DNA of 64,000 nt from Heliocidaris erythrogramma (GCA_025617745.1 CM046866.1:20723216-20787215), one strand, 5' to 3'. Positions 32,960-45,527 are shown, numbered from the stretch's first letter. Translations and numbers: made by a program. The notes: generated by a model not told the origin, from the letters alone.

Positions 32960-33133
32960 TTAAAGAGAGGAAGAAAGAGAGCGAAGTTATTAATGCAAAG
33001 GGAAAGCAGAAGCAGAAAAGAGGAATGAGAATGGTGAAGGGGTGCCCTAATGTTGACCAATAATATATCAAGTCTTCGATAAGAATAGTAAAAAAAGTTC
33101 AATACATGAAATATCGATTACAATAAACATAAA

Positions 33134-34241
33134 TATAGGTTTCCCCGGCCAATTTCGCACTCAGTCAATTTAATAAAACGCTCATTCAATTTAGCAAAAA
33201 CATCGTTTACCCCATATTCTGTCATTCAAAAGTGTATTTAAGTCATTCAATTTAGTATATCGAGCAAGGGGTTTCACTTTTGTATCAATAAAGTTCATTT
33301 CCGTGCATTCAAATTAGTAGGTATGTAAGGATCATCCAAATGATCATCCAAATAATAGGATAACTTAAAACCTTTCTTTATATCTGTTTAGAAGAGCTTT
33401 CATTTGTCTTCTAAAATGTCTTCTAAAATTTAGTGTATCCTCAATTACGAAGAAAATAATTATATTTGTAAGTTCTTTCTCGTGAGCTACATTTGTTTTA
33501 TGTTTTTATATACACGTATACATTCATGACCACGCGACTAAAAATGGAAGGACCTTTATTCGCTCAAACGATGAGATCTTTAACATCTGCCATAACCAAA
33601 TACAAGTAGTCCCTATCTTGAATGGCAAATATAATGTTAAAGATACAATACAAGACCATAGAAAAATATCATAAAAATTCATGTTGGGGTATTTTTTTTT
33701 AAATTGAATGCTCAACACGCTAACTTGGATGCTCCAAAATGATTTCGAATGCATGAACGGGTTTGTTGAGTGATCACGTGACCATGCGATGCTAAATTGA
33801 ATCAGGGCTTCATGAATAGACCGTTTCTGTATAATGTATACAAATTTATGCACATATATTCTCTGAGCACCTAGTGACGAGCTATTCCATGAACCGGCTT
33901 TTTATAAATGAGCCTCAATGCTTGGAATCCAGTTTGCATGCATTATTTGTAGGTATGTCCGGCAAGCTTTCTGGTTGTCAAGTACAACCTTTGTTTGAAA
34001 GGTATGCATAAAATTTGGATACATTACCGAAGCGGTCTATTACGTGCGTGACCTATGAATTTGAATGAAAAGAGTGTTAATTTGATTGCTTGAAATGCGA
34101 ATTTGAATGCTTCCGAAATGAATTCGTATGCACAGATCATGAATTTGAACTGCCGAATAGCACGGTATGACGAAAATCGTTGAAATTGAATGCTCTTAAA
34201 ATGAATTGGACTGACAAAGTTGCGAAATTGGAAAACCTATA
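33134..34241. mobile_element. foldback-type DNA element, family 1 copy B
   Basis: The left end TATAGGTTTCCCCGGCCAAT and the right end ATTGGAAAACCTATA are inverted. TTCAATTTAG words on the left and AATTTGAATG words on the right mirror each other. It is the same family as 15134-17611. A 223-bp MITE (33817-34039) sits inside. Confidence 0.7.
33817..34039. mobile_element. 223-bp MITE (TAGACCG ends), copy A
   Basis: The ends TAGACCG(T/C)TTC-GT-AATGTAT are inverted copies. The body (CTGAGCACCTAGTGACGAGC ... ACAACCTTTGTTTGAAAGG) matches 59738-59953 in the same orientation. It is non-coding. Confidence 0.85.
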
Positions 34242-34282
34242 AAAGCATTCTTTGAGTTATACACCTTAGAATTCATGCATCT

Positions 34283-35146
34283 TTGAAAGAAGAATTCATT
34301 TTAAACGAATATGGGGTTTGCAAATTAGGGATATTTTGCGGAAGAGAATTTCAAACATCTGGACTGCTATGTCTGATTGATTTATGTGCTAAAGCGGTGC
34401 TGGGATTGCTAAATGTGTGTTTGATGCCTGCCTCGCCTCCTCTCCCTCTATCTCTTTATGCACTTCACAATCGCTCTCCCAACCATGTCTTGGTTCATCC
34501 TTTCAACGTTCACAACATAACATCACAAACATTACACCCATATCAGCCATAAAACCTTAACAAATATGCAAAATATACATTATTTTGGAATACAGTAGTG
34601 CCTAAGCGGAAAGGTAAGATTGGAAATTCCTTTTATTTTAACGGTATTCTTTTCTGGAATTCCCTCCCAAATCATGTTCAGTCAGTTAAGATTTGTTTAC
34701 ATTTTAAAAGGGTATTGAAGCATCATCTGAAAATGTGTCTACTCCATAACTATATTTCTCCTCTCCTTTTTGTAGCTCAGATGGTTTTTTCCTATATTAT
34801 ATGACTTATGTAACCAACGTTTATTATCGATAGTTTCATTATGATTTTCTCTATATAGTTTTTTCCGTTGAGTAAGTCTTGTTTTCACATTTATGTAATC
34901 TTCGCCTACTTTATAGAAATGTTATGTTTTATTTTGCTACTTTAGTACATTCTTATTACTTGTCGTACGTGTACGATAGTCTTGTAGCCGTACTAATGTG
35001 TTTTCCTAGTGTATTTTTTAATCAGTTATTTAGGTAAGGACCCCATTGGAAATAAGCCATTTCGGCTTTCATGGGCTATCCTGTCATGGTACCTGGTTAT
35101 GTTTGTATTGCAATATACCTGACGAATAAAATCAAATCAAATGAAA
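34283..35146 (+). pseudogene. 5'-truncated CR1/L2-like LINE, C-terminal end and tail
   Basis: The frame at 34598-34804 reads GNSFYFNGILFWNSLPNHVQ then SVKICLHFKRVLKHHLKMCL. This is the conserved F-Y-G--LWNSLP ... FK--LK--LL ending of CR1/L2-like ORF2 proteins. A more degraded piece precedes it. The 3' untranslated part contains the common ACCCCATTGGAAATAAG segment and ends with AATAAAATCAAATCAAATGA, an AATAAA plus pentamer tail at about 35118-35146. No RT core is present. Confidence 0.8.
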
Positions 35147-36246
35147 TCATAGCCTGCCGAGCTACTATAGCACGATGAGCCGGCTTTTACTCTACAAAAT
35201 ACACTTCAAATGACAGATAAATGAAAAGTTTGCAATACGACATCCTTGCAACTCAAGATTCAATATCTTAGTAAATTTGATGCCCTACCCTAACCCTAAC
35301 TTAGCTCGGGGTTAAATAACCGATATAAAAACTGTATAAGCGCAAAAACTCTGAAAAACTCTATGGCTACCTACAAAAGACCAAACTTATCAACTTCATA
35401 TTTGTCCTCTTTATATTACATATCGTAAATTACTGAAATTAAAAAAAAGACGTGCTAGTAGTGCGATGGAAGGCTAGAATATTCTCATTCACCGCACCCT
35501 ACTCAAGCATCTATACCTCGTTTCATATTCAAACTACCCATCATTTACTCTGTGAAATTAATTAATTCCGTTACGCTTGCCTGACTTAGCAATCTCACTT
35601 AGTGACGTATAAACATCATTTACCTGCTATACTGCGTAACGCTGGCAAATACAATTTCTCTCACTTATCACATTTGCACAAGAACTGTTTTCATGGTTTA
35701 AAGGGCCCATGCCAAGGAAATGCATGTTGAATTTTGTTTATTTTTTTCTTCAGATTACTGGGATCCGCCCACAAAAAAGCTGCAATACGAACATCCCACT
35801 ATCCGACATAGCAATATCTATTGAAATGTTAATATTTTCTGGATGGTAATTGACAAGTGATGTCAAAAGGGGAAAGATAACGGCTCGTAGCGCCTTTTTA
35901 GGCTTTGTTCTCTCACTTCCCCCGCATTTTCGCTCTCGCTTTTTAGGGGCTGAATAGGTGGGACCATGGCCCCCTTGTGCCCCCTGGCTACGCCTATGCA
36001 CCTGTGATATAAATAGTTGGAAGTGTTATTTACCCTGGGTTGACTAAATGGCCAGAAACATACGTAAAATGTTTAACTTCCCTAATCGACCCGGGGTTGG
36101 GGGGGGGGGGGGGGGCTTACCCCGGGTAGACTCTCATGTGGGCATTTCCATTGCTGCATATATATATATATATATATATAACAAACTTGTATTTCTAAAA
36201 TAATGAATCGAATTCAATCAAAATAAAAATACCTCAGATTGTTAAG
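35147..36246. other. intronic spacer with G run and (TA)n
   Basis: A segment at about 35890-36000 (- strand GCATAGGCGTAGCCAGGGGG) looks like a dispersed repeat. A G run lies at about 36102-36117 and (TA)n at about 36158-36180. No gene is recognised. Confidence 0.5.
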
Positions 36247-38100
36247 TTGATGGATATATATCCATCAACAATTCTACTAAATTCTACTCATTCAACTGGA
36301 CATGATGAGATGAATACGTATTTGTTAAAAAATATAATTGGTAGTATAATTAAACCTCTCGTTTACATATTCAACTTGTCATTGTTCTCTGGTAGTTTTC
36401 CCTCAAAAATGAAAATTTCGAAAGTAATACCTATCTATAAGAAAGGCGATGCAAGTTTATTTAGTAATTATCTCTCAATACGTGCTTTTCAGAAATACTA
36501 TAACGACTTGTATATGATAGACTGTATACCTTTTTGGCTGACAACGATTTACTTAACAATGATCAGTACGGATTCAGAAAATTTGCTATTGTAAAATGAC
36601 ATGATAGGGTATCATCTGCTTTAGCCAAACACGAACATGTCCTAGGAGTTTTCATGGATTTAAGTAAAACATTTGATACCCTTGATCATGACATACTTTT
36701 ACACAAGCTTCGCGGATTCGCAGTGTATCATTAAACTGGTTTCGAAGTTATCTTTCTTGTAGAAGTCAATATACAATATTTAACAATGCAATTCCACTAT
36801 GTCCCCTGTTACGTGTGGTGTGCCCCAATGCTCCATTTTAGGCCCTCTTCTTTTTTTTTATTTATGTTAACGATATCTCCAATGTCTCTTCCTCATTACA
36901 ATATATACTATTTGCCGATGACACTAACATTTTTTGCTCTCATTCAAACTTAGGTAATCTCATTGAATTACTGAATGCTGAATTACCGAAATTATCTAAT
37001 TGGTTTAAATGCAATAAATTATCGTTGAATTTAGGTAAAACTAACTTCATCCACTTTAAAACTCGTGCTAAAATTGAACAAATTAGTGCTTCATTAAAAA
37101 TAGATAGTATTACTATTCAACAAAAGAAAAATACCAAATTCCTAGGCTTTTTTTATATTGATGAGTGTCTGTCCTGGCATGAACCCGTACGTGAACTTTC
37201 TAGAGTTGTCTTGTTATATTGGTGTTATGTACAAGCTGCAACCCTTTGTCCCCCTTTGTATTTTGTTCATTATTTACAACTCCTTTATTCATTCTCGTAT
37301 CTCGTACTGTAACATTGTATGGGTCAATAATAAAGTAAAGTAAACACTGATGCTATTGCAAAAGGGAGCCATGAGACTTTGTTGCGGCTCCGGGTATTTT
37401 GAACACACTGACCCATTATTTTTTTAAATTGAGGACTTTGAAAATAATTGATATTCATTTCATGCAAATTGCAGTGTTCATGTACCGACTATTCAAGAAG
37501 GGACTACCTTTATCATTTTTGTAATGATTTTACTCTGAATAGAGACATTCATAAATACCCAACTAGACATTCTGCCGATTTTCATTTGTTTACGCCGAGA
37601 AGTGCCTTAATAGCCCACAAATCGATTAGATGTTTAGGACCTGATATTTGGAACGTATTGCTAACTGACATATGAAGCTGCAATAACCTTTTGTTACTTA
37701 AAAAGAAAGTAAAGGGATTACTGCTCTCCAAATATGTTTGTTGACTTTTGAGGTACACTGGTGCTTATCCTTTCAAGTAGAACTAAATGCTATGTATTCT
37801 TTTGTTTTTGCTTGTTATTTAAATGTTTTGAAGGGCATGATTATTAATTTTCGGATTTTTTTTTTACCTTTGTATTTTCTCTTTACATTTATAACGACAG
37901 AATGTCTTATTTTACGTCATGTTCACTATAAACAAAATAATTATCATTAATTTTATATTATACCATAGGGACGTTGCGCTTCAAATATTCTTTGTTTATG
38001 CAATGTTCCTGCTATGTATATTTCAATGTAACTCACTGAATTTTGTAATTTGTATATGTTGCATGGTGAAAAAAATAAAACAAACAAATATCATAAGAAG
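36247..38100 (+). pseudogene. CR1/L2-like LINE, RT remnant
   Basis: Broken frames encode a reverse transcriptase: IFNLSLFSGSFPSKMKISKV IPIYKKGDA (36370-36450), FMDLSKTFDTLDHD (about 36652-36690), GVPQCSILGPLL (about 36820, where the usual Gly is Cys) and FADDTN (about 36910). The thumb region follows (37025-37200, FLGFFYIDECLSWHEPV) and then a C-terminal part with YPTRHSADFHLFTPRS. The endonuclease is absent and at least four frameshifts occur. The 3' part to about 38100 is AT-rich and ends near AATAAAACAAACAAAT. The element lies in the intron between exons d and e. Confidence 0.85.
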
Positions 38101-38477
38101 AAATCGTAATTTAGTCGAATCCTCGTAAAAATCTACTCAATGAGTAGATTTCTATGAAAATTTAGAATACATGTATACATGTATATGAACACAAGCTACC
38201 TAGTTTTGCAGTACACACTTATAACGGAAATGTAACCTCAAAGAATGCAAAATACAAAAATAAGAATAGAAATCTTAAATCAATATCACAGAAATGAAAA
38301 TGTTATTCTATAAGTTTAGTGTTCTCGATTTATTTGTCTGTTGTTTAGTGTTCTGAAAAGGTTCATTTACTATGACATGCGATGCCGAATTTCTTGTCAT
38401 ATTTCTGCCTTTTTTCACTCTTCATGATTTGAAGTCAACTTTGTCTTTTTTTTTCATCATATAATTTTTTCAGTTAT

Positions 38478-38730
38478 TATTATCTGAGGGGTCTACAATT
38501 TACAAGGTCTGCTTTTTAGTGGACCTCTCTATTTCCACAGAACAAAAATCAAGTTTCATACGTAATTATTCTACTTTTCTTTTCAAAAGCTATTAATCAT
38601 TGCATTGATCTATCTTAGCTTCAAATGTAAAGTTCTCTATTAAATTTGCATTTTATTTTGTATTATTATGAAAATTGTATTTTGTATTTGTATTTTGTAG
38701 GAAATGAAATAATAAAATATGTAAAGTATG
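38478..38730 (+). mobile_element. LINE 3' tail with conserved stem-loop
   Basis: A stem at 38486-38527 (GAGGGGTC ... GGACCTC) encloses TACAAGGTCTGCTTTTTAG. About 200 bp further on, TATTTTGTATTTGTATTTTG and an AATAAAAT end close the segment. The same loop occurs in two other LINE tails in this window. Confidence 0.65.
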
Positions 38731-39130
38731 ATATATGGTGTTTTATAATGATCCTAGAAACAATGAACTTTAGGTTGAATTCGTTAGTTTCCGTCCATAG
38801 TTGGATGGCCAATGGATTCCTAAGCAAGGAGAACCTGGTTTGGAAATATCGCAAGTGGGATTTGGCCCAGTTAGCTTTAGTTCTATGCAGCCAACCATGA
38901 AATATCATCCCATGAATATGCTACCAAAAGAAGTGGGGATAAATATTTTACAAGTATATATCAAATAGTCAATATAACAATTCACTTTTGAAACAAGAGG
39001 CAATCATAAGAGAGTCATTTTTTCTGACTCGCACTGTTTTTTTACAGAAATCACGCCTCGTGTCAGGCGGCTTTTTGCTTTTCTTTACCTGATCTAAATT
39101 TGTTCATATATTTCTTTACATTTTATCTAG
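38731..39130. other. intronic spacer
   Basis: No gene, RNA or repeat recognised before exon e. Confidence 0.35.
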
Positions 39131-39283
39131 GGCTTCGTCTCAATCATCCATCTGTGTCTCCCTATCAGTTTAGAGGAAATGATCGAGTTCTTCAGCTTCG
39201 CCATCTGGTTGTCGTACTTTCTGATCGCTATCTCTGTCCTCATCTTAAGGTACACCAAACCAGACCATCATCGACCTTTCAAG
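39131..39283 (+). CDS. SLC7 amino-acid transporter, exon e (TM9-TM10)
   Basis: This 153-bp exon has acceptor TTTTATCTAG and donor GTAAGT, with phase 0 on both sides. It reads GFVSIIHLCLPISLEEMIEF, then FSFAIWLSYFLIAISVLILR and YTKPDHHRPFK. These are the end of TM9, TM10 and the basic intracellular loop. The SFA-WL-Y-L----L--LR-T-PD--RPFK pattern matches the LIxxxxFxxWLxYGLxxxxLIxLRxTRPDxxRPxK consensus of SLC7 light chains. Confidence 0.97.
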
Positions 39284-39565
39284 GTAAGTTCCCTTAACCA
39301 AGCTGACTTAACCAAGTTGATTTCTGTATCTATTTGTGTCTATTCTGATCCTTAGGGTAAATCAAACTAGACCATCATCGACCTTTCAAGATTAGTTCCC
39401 TTTACCTAATTGACATCATAATCTTGATCGTCTTGAGGTGCACTACAGTTCCTTTATACAGTATCAAAATAAGTGGTACTACTCAATTTCCTGAAATATA
39501 AATCATGTTCAAGAACAAGAAGAAAACATTATGTTAATTATGTTGATCTTCTTCTTTATAAACAG

Positions 39566-39734
39566 GTCCACTGGACGCTACCAATCCTTATGTCCGGTCT
39601 ATCAGTGTTCTTTATTCTTGCCCCATTCTTTGATTCCCACAACAACTACCTGCTGGTTGCAGTGTTGGTCATCTTGATTGGGCTAATTTTCTATGTACCA
39701 CTCATCCATTACAAGTATCAGCCACCTTTCATGG
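39566..39734 (+). CDS. SLC7 amino-acid transporter, exon f (TM11-TM12)
   Basis: This 169-bp exon has acceptor TCTTTATAAACAG and donor GTAATG. It reads VHWTLPILMSGLSVFFILAP then FFDSHNNYLLVAVLVILIGL and IFYVPLIHYKYQPPFM. These are TM11, a short loop and TM12. The V---LP------FL--AP and G---Y----HY-Y motifs are typical. The last base starts a Glu codon finished in the next exon. The donor lies only 282 bp of intron plus exon e downstream of TM10, so these two exons are clustered. Confidence 0.97.
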
Positions 39735-42169
39735 GTAATGAATAAATCTAGATCATTGACTTTATTGACGCTAATTGCCTCTATCAAGGCAGGCTCACAC
39801 GAGGTGCCATTTTGATTGCATTAGTACCTGCACTAATAGAACCTGTGAAAGCCATTAACCCATATACGGTAGTTATTAAAAGTATTGTTTGCAAGCATTG
39901 TTCATTTTGCAATCACTTTTTAAGCTATATCCCCCTTTCATGACGCACAAAAGACCGTACCAGTCATTGACGCGGCCCTTACGTCGACACCTGGTGTGAG
40001 GCATCATTCTCTAATGTCCTTTGCACATGCGGCGTTATTTGCTTTAGGACGTCGTCCATGACTGGTGCGGCCTTTCACATGTCATATGAGTGTGTTATCA
40101 TTAAGAAAAATGAAAAGTGCAAACAATATGTTTAATAACTGGCTTATGGGCTAATTGCATTCCCAGGCCCGAATAGAGCAGGAAATAACGCAGTCGAAAT
40201 GACACCGTCTGTTTGATTGGGTTATTTCGACTATGTTGTTACATGCGCTATAGCGCAATCAATATTTGTGAGCATATGAAGGTAATTAATGCACGTAAAT
40301 AAACGCCAGTAAATCAACACAATATTTACGCTGTTCATTTAGCATTCACCTCTTTGTACAATATCACTCATGACGCTAGAAAAGCGGCACTCGTCTTATC
40401 CGGTATACGGTATCATAAGAATGATTTTTTTTAAGGAGGCTGCACCCTACAAGCTCTGCTTTTTAGCAGTCTCCTCCATTACCAAACTATTACATAACTA
40501 TCTTTTATAAGTTGTACGTAATATTTTCTATGGTGTTTATACTTATTGTGTATATTGATGTACAACACTAAACGACGTATTGTAATTGTTGGAAATGGAA
40601 ATAAATGAAATGAAATGAATACGTCAGGCAAAATAATGATGCCTCGATTCAAACAGGCGATGCCGCAGCGAATTGGGCTGCACAATTTGACATTTCGGGT
40701 CTCTTTGGCCGTCTGTCATCCTTTCAGGGCCCATGACACGGACAGCCCGCAAGATCGACATTCCTGGAGAATTGACGGGCCTCGCGTGCCTTTTTGTAAT
40801 TTTTGGTAGGGTTCACAATACCCTCAGCACGCAAGAGGGACTTCTTGTCACTTTGAGAGGGTTCGTGGACTGACAACCCACCAGACCAACATTCTCTTCA
40901 TTCCTATCTTTCCCTATCATGCCTATGAAATTCTTTGTTTTTCTTTTTGTTTGATTTTCCTTCTTTCATCTATTTTTTGTACCTTCCCTATATACATGTA
41001 CATTTCATTGCTTTCTCTCTCTAACCACTTTTCTTTTAGTCAATATTTGTGAAGCAGTTAATAATTGTTTCTTCTTTTCCATCGCTGGATTCTCTGCCAA
41101 TGTACTTCATCTTTTTCGTCGGTCTCGTGGGTTGTTTCTACGGCTGTCGATTTAATGCGCTGTCCCCTTTCTATGCTCCGGCGACAATAGCTCCAGGCTT
41201 TATTTCTTCGAAAACATAGGATTAGGTTTATGGTTGCAATTTAGTTTTAGGTTAGGGTAAGGGTAAACCTATAGGTATAGTGTTTGATCCAGAACTCCAG
41301 AGTTGAAGTTCAGACTTTGGTTACGCATAGCAATTATCACCGGAGTATGCGTCGTACAACCTAAGTTACGCTTTAAAAGCAAAAGTTTACCGCAATCATA
41401 AAGAAAGCAAAAAGCAGAAGCATGAATAGAAGTCCGAAATTGAAAGTCAGAGAAATACTGGCCATTTCATGAAACTCAGTGATACGTTGGCAGTAAATAA
41501 AAACAATAGGAAGTATCATACTGTAACTTCAAATCATTGCTCATTACCCAGCGGCCGCGGAACCGGGGGGGGGGGGGGGGGCAGGGGATGCCCCCCCCCC
41601 CACTTTTCCAAAAATCAAGAAAAGTACCTCTCCAGGGACCAAAATGTGTCTCTTCCATGCAAGTAAACGCATGTTGAGGTCCTAAAGCGTATTCAACCCT
41701 ATATTGTAACTCGCCGGGTAAGTTCGGGAAAAAAAAGGTTCTCTTGCGAACGCGTATTGGCGGCAGGTTATGCGCGGCTCGTGCGACCAGCTGGTGCTGC
41801 CAGAGGGCATAATACAGTGGAGAGTAAACTCGAAAAATAATACAAGCGAACATAATGTAACCAGACCTCTCTTGAAAGACCAATGAAGAGATTTGGGGTG
41901 TAGGTTTATCAATGTGCACAATTATCAGAAAGTTTAACTGGTAGGCTGGTACGGGCTGCCGGGGGGGGGGGGGGGGGGGGGGGGGCTGACCGAACCTCCT
42001 ATACTAATACAATAGTTTTTTAATTTTAACGATATTTGACATGATTGTCTAGAAACACTGAATTTTGCAATATTAAATATTTAAGTTTCATAAATATGTA
42101 TTAATCTAGAATTTAATGTAAAAATAAAAAGTGACATAATTTATTTTTATAGGGCACCTGCCGTTGATT
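39735..42169. other. intron with LINE tail and G/C runs
   Basis: 40435-40620 is a LINE 3' tail (listed separately). 39780-40390 shares words such as CACGAGG(T/C)GCCATTTTGAT with 60820-61080, suggesting a diverged dispersed repeat. G runs lie at about 41565-41581 and 41960-41985, and a C run at about 41591-41601. No gene is present. Confidence 0.5.
40433..40620 (+). mobile_element. LINE 3' tail with conserved stem-loop
   Basis: A stem at 40435-40474 (GGAGGCTGC ... GCAGTCTCC) encloses CTACAAGCTCTGCTTTTTA. The segment ends with GGAAATAAATGAAATGAAAT, an A-rich pentamer tail. No coding part remains, so it is a very short 5'-truncated insertion. Confidence 0.75.
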
Positions 42170-42189
42170 AATTCAAGACAGACTGGCAT

Positions 42190-42720
42190 ATGGGCCACTA
42201 TAGAGACAGGTTACACTATATGGACAGGTTGCACTATAGGGACAGGTTACACAATAGGGACAGGTTACAAAATAGAGACAGGTTAAACTATAGAGTCAGG
42301 TTACACTAAGGGACAGGTTAAACTACAGAGACAGGTTACACTATAGCAGGTTATATAGAGACAGGTTACAAGTACACTATAGATCAAGGTTACACTGTAG
42401 AGACAGGTTACCCTATAGAGACAGGTTACACTATAGGGACAGGTTACACTATAAGGACAGGTTACACTATAAGGACAGGTTACCCTATAGGGACAGGTTA
42501 CACTATAGGGACAGGTTAAACTATAGAGACAGGTTAAAGGTTGCACTGACAGGTTATAGGTTACACTATAGCAGGTTACACTATAGAGACAGGTAACCGC
42601 TATAGTGTAACCTGTCTCTATAGGGTAACCTTGCTCTATAGTGTACATGTAACCTGTCTCTATTTTGTAACCTGTCTCTATTTTGTAACCTGTCCCTATA
42701 ATGTAACCTGTCCGTATAGG
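42190..42720. repeat. 18-bp minisatellite that switches strand
   Basis: CACTATAGAGACAGGTTA-type units run forward from about 42200 to 42592. After 42598 they run as their reverse complement (TAACCTGTCTCTATAGTG) to about 42715. The array is thus a large imperfect inverted repeat. The Tyr/Cys/Ser/Val-rich - strand frame is an artefact. Confidence 0.95.
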
Positions 42721-43972
42721 ACCTCAACAAACGCATGCCCCTCATAAGTGCTCCATTAGGTAAAATTATTCTAATGCCTCTTTTTCATGATTGTGATGTA
42801 CCCTTATGCTAATCATGACAGCTATAGTCATGCATCCTCTTTTTGCGTGCTTTGCTCTATCACTACAGTACCTGCTTTCCTTGTAGAAGACACCAACCAA
42901 ATAGAGCTTTTTCTAGACAATATTTTGATGCCTCCTATCTAAATGTAACTTATTGTGACGTACATCATCCACATGGCAGGGCAAATGGAAAGCTGTTTCC
43001 AGAAGGTGCCTCTTCAGCCTATCTTAGAGGGAAGAAGTATGATGTTATCAAGGGCATATGAGGCAGCAATAAAGGGGGTAATTTGCCGGTGTGATGGGAA
43101 TTTTCTCCATTGCTGGAGGGACAGTAATAATCATATTGTGCTTAAAAACACGGCAAATATGTTTTTTCCTGAATTTTTTTTTGCTCGGTCGCAATGCAAC
43201 CTCTCACCAGCAATTTTAGGCAACCAAGGAAGAGGCCTGAAATTTATTTTTTTATTTTATTTTATTTTTGTTGGTTTTTTTTACAGGAACATTAACAAAA
43301 AAGAAGGTGGTATATATAGAGAGGGCAATTTATCAGTTTGATCAATAACGTATCTCCTACGTAAAAAGCCCAATAAATTTTAGTGCCTTATTAAAATGCA
43401 GTGCAAAACAAATTAACAGACATTTACTTAATACCGAAATTTAAATGAAAGTGACCATTCAAATTGATAAAAGAAGCACAAAGGGCTGTCAGTTACTCTC
43501 TGTCAGTTACTTGGCTCGCTCGCATATAGTTACTAAGCATAATCTTTCAGACACTCTTGTCCAGGAAAATGGCAATACATCCAGGATTACTTTAAACAGT
43601 GAATGATAAAAACAAAATGATTATTTTTATCAAAAAGGGGTTATAAAAATGTCAATACGTGATGGTATATCATTCTTGAAGTTTTTGTAGGTGCCCCTTT
43701 TTGGCCATGCCCCCTCTCACTTTGAAAATGTTTCGACGCCCCTGCATTATCCCTTTTGCATAGGCTCATCCCTTCCCGTAATATGTGCGTGATGTTTCAT
43801 TTACTTATCATTTGCATATATCCAATTTTGTCCTAGGTGGACTTTACAATACCAAATTATATGAGCATTACAACAAATGTATGTAAGTACAAAGGAGAGA
43901 TACATGTCTTTTTCAGTCTTTTTCAGTAGATATAAACAGGCTTGTATAATGTACCTTGATTTTATCTTCCAG
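42721..43972. other. intronic spacer before last exon
   Basis: No gene recognised; the frames at 42843-43341 have no domain. A T-rich stretch lies at 43240-43280. Confidence 0.35.
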
Positions 43973-44076
43973 AAAAAGTTACCATCTATGTTCAGCTCTT
44001 CTTATTCATCGTAAACACGGAATACAAGCCTCCAGAAAACTTCCCCGTCAACGACAAGGACAACGACGAAAATTAA
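43973..44076 (+). CDS. SLC7 amino-acid transporter, last exon (C-terminal tail)
   Basis: The acceptor is TTTTATCTTCCAG. The exon completes a Glu codon and reads EKVTIYVQLFLFIVNTEYKP then PENFPVNDKDNDEN and TAA (44074-44076). The start resembles the amphipathic K-T---Q-LL-VV segment after TM12 in b(0,+)AT, followed by an acidic cytoplasmic tail. About 34 residues are encoded. No canonical AATAAA follows within 250 bp; TATAAA words at about 44193 and 44233 are possible weak polyadenylation signals. Confidence 0.9.
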
Positions 44077-45249
44077 AAAGTGACACAATGTCAATATCAA
44101 ACTGATTCGCGGAAGTCATACCCGTACATGCCAAGTTGTGATTTAGTCATCCCTCTTGTCCCAACTTGATTATTTTTAGTAATATAATTTGTATATAAAC
44201 ATAATTGGAAATTTTGTTAATAATGTATCTTCTATATAAAGAATTCTGTAACTGAACTTGACAAGCAATAGTACTCCGGCAGTTCATTGTTTATTATCTC
44301 AGTGGCGTACCGTGAGTCCAGACATTAAGGGGGGCACTTATCTTTCCGAGTGGATGAATTGCTAATTGAAGAGGCCATGAATACATAAGGGTGAGGGAGT
44401 GGAAGGGATTTCTATCATCTTATTTTCACGTTCGAGATTTCCCTCTTCCTTTCTCATTTCCCCTTTCTCTCTTCCCTTTTGTCATTCTCTCTTTTTAATT
44501 CGTGACACGTGCCCCTACACGCCCCTGGAGCTATGTCACTGAATATTCTACATCATTAGCTGTAATGGAATTGTGAATGGTAGTTCTTTCCACGAGGATA
44601 TGCTATGAAACGCAGACTCAGAATTCCTCCCGGTTTTTTGAACAAGGGTGTGATTGGGTTGATTGCGTTTTTTCCTTGCCTGCGTAGCGCGCGCAGCATC
44701 GAGATAAGTGCGACAACAACTTTTAACATTGAGTTAAATGGATAGTTTAACCTGATTACAAGTTGGTTTTAAACGAGGTAGAAAGGATAAAGAAAGAGAT
44801 CAGTGAAGGTTTGAGCAAAACACGATAAGAAAAAAGAAAGTTATGAAATTTTGAATTATAATAAATCGAGCACAATTTGGCAGCTCTTTGACGTATCTTG
44901 CCCTGTACTCCCCAAAATCATTAATTTCCATTTTCTCTTAAGAAAATATTCAATCATACATGCGTCTTAAATATAATCATTGCTCATATGTTCTTACACA
45001 AAGCCTGTATGAAACAAATTTATTCCTTCATCAAAAACTAAGAAAGTGATTATATGAATGAAGATACGTCACGGAGTTGCCACTTTCAAATCACTTGCTC
45101 AATTTTTAGTAACGTGGAGGATAAAGGCCAAAAATTCACCAAGCCATCTATTTTTCTTTTTCTTTTCCTTTTCATTTACCCAAACCAAAGTTGTATACCA
45201 CTATAGTAGTATTTAGTATTTAGTATTTAGTACTTAGTCAACGATTTTG
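44077..45249. other. transporter 3' UTR and intergenic repeats
   Basis: The first ~200 bp are probably 3' UTR. 44280-44540 carries dispersed-repeat words (GTGGCGTACCGTGAGTCCAG; GCCCCTACACGCCCCTGGAG). 44720-45140 resembles a diverged palindromic MITE of the GAAAGTTATGAAA type. No second gene is visible. Confidence 0.45.
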
Positions 45250-45527
45250 AGTCTCCATCTTAATGTCACACTTCCGTACAATATCTTCATGTTCTTAATT
45301 CTTGTTAATGTTCCTTTCATCCTTTTTTCTAAGTCCATGTTTTCTTTTATTTCTCTTTCAATCTTTACTCTTTGCTCTTTATATATCCAAAATGCACCAC
45401 ATGAACACAATTCTCAGCCTATCAATCATTCTCAATCATTCTGGGTCACTGCCTCGCTCATTTGTATCCTTACTACTTTGAATACCAAAAACATTAATGA
45501 AGCAACGGGATTCTTCACCATGTCGAA

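Noticed and set aside
42400..42520. CACTATAGGG words resembling a phage T7 promoter core
   Set aside because: They are part of a degenerate 18-bp minisatellite; the rest of the promoter is missing and there is no phage context.
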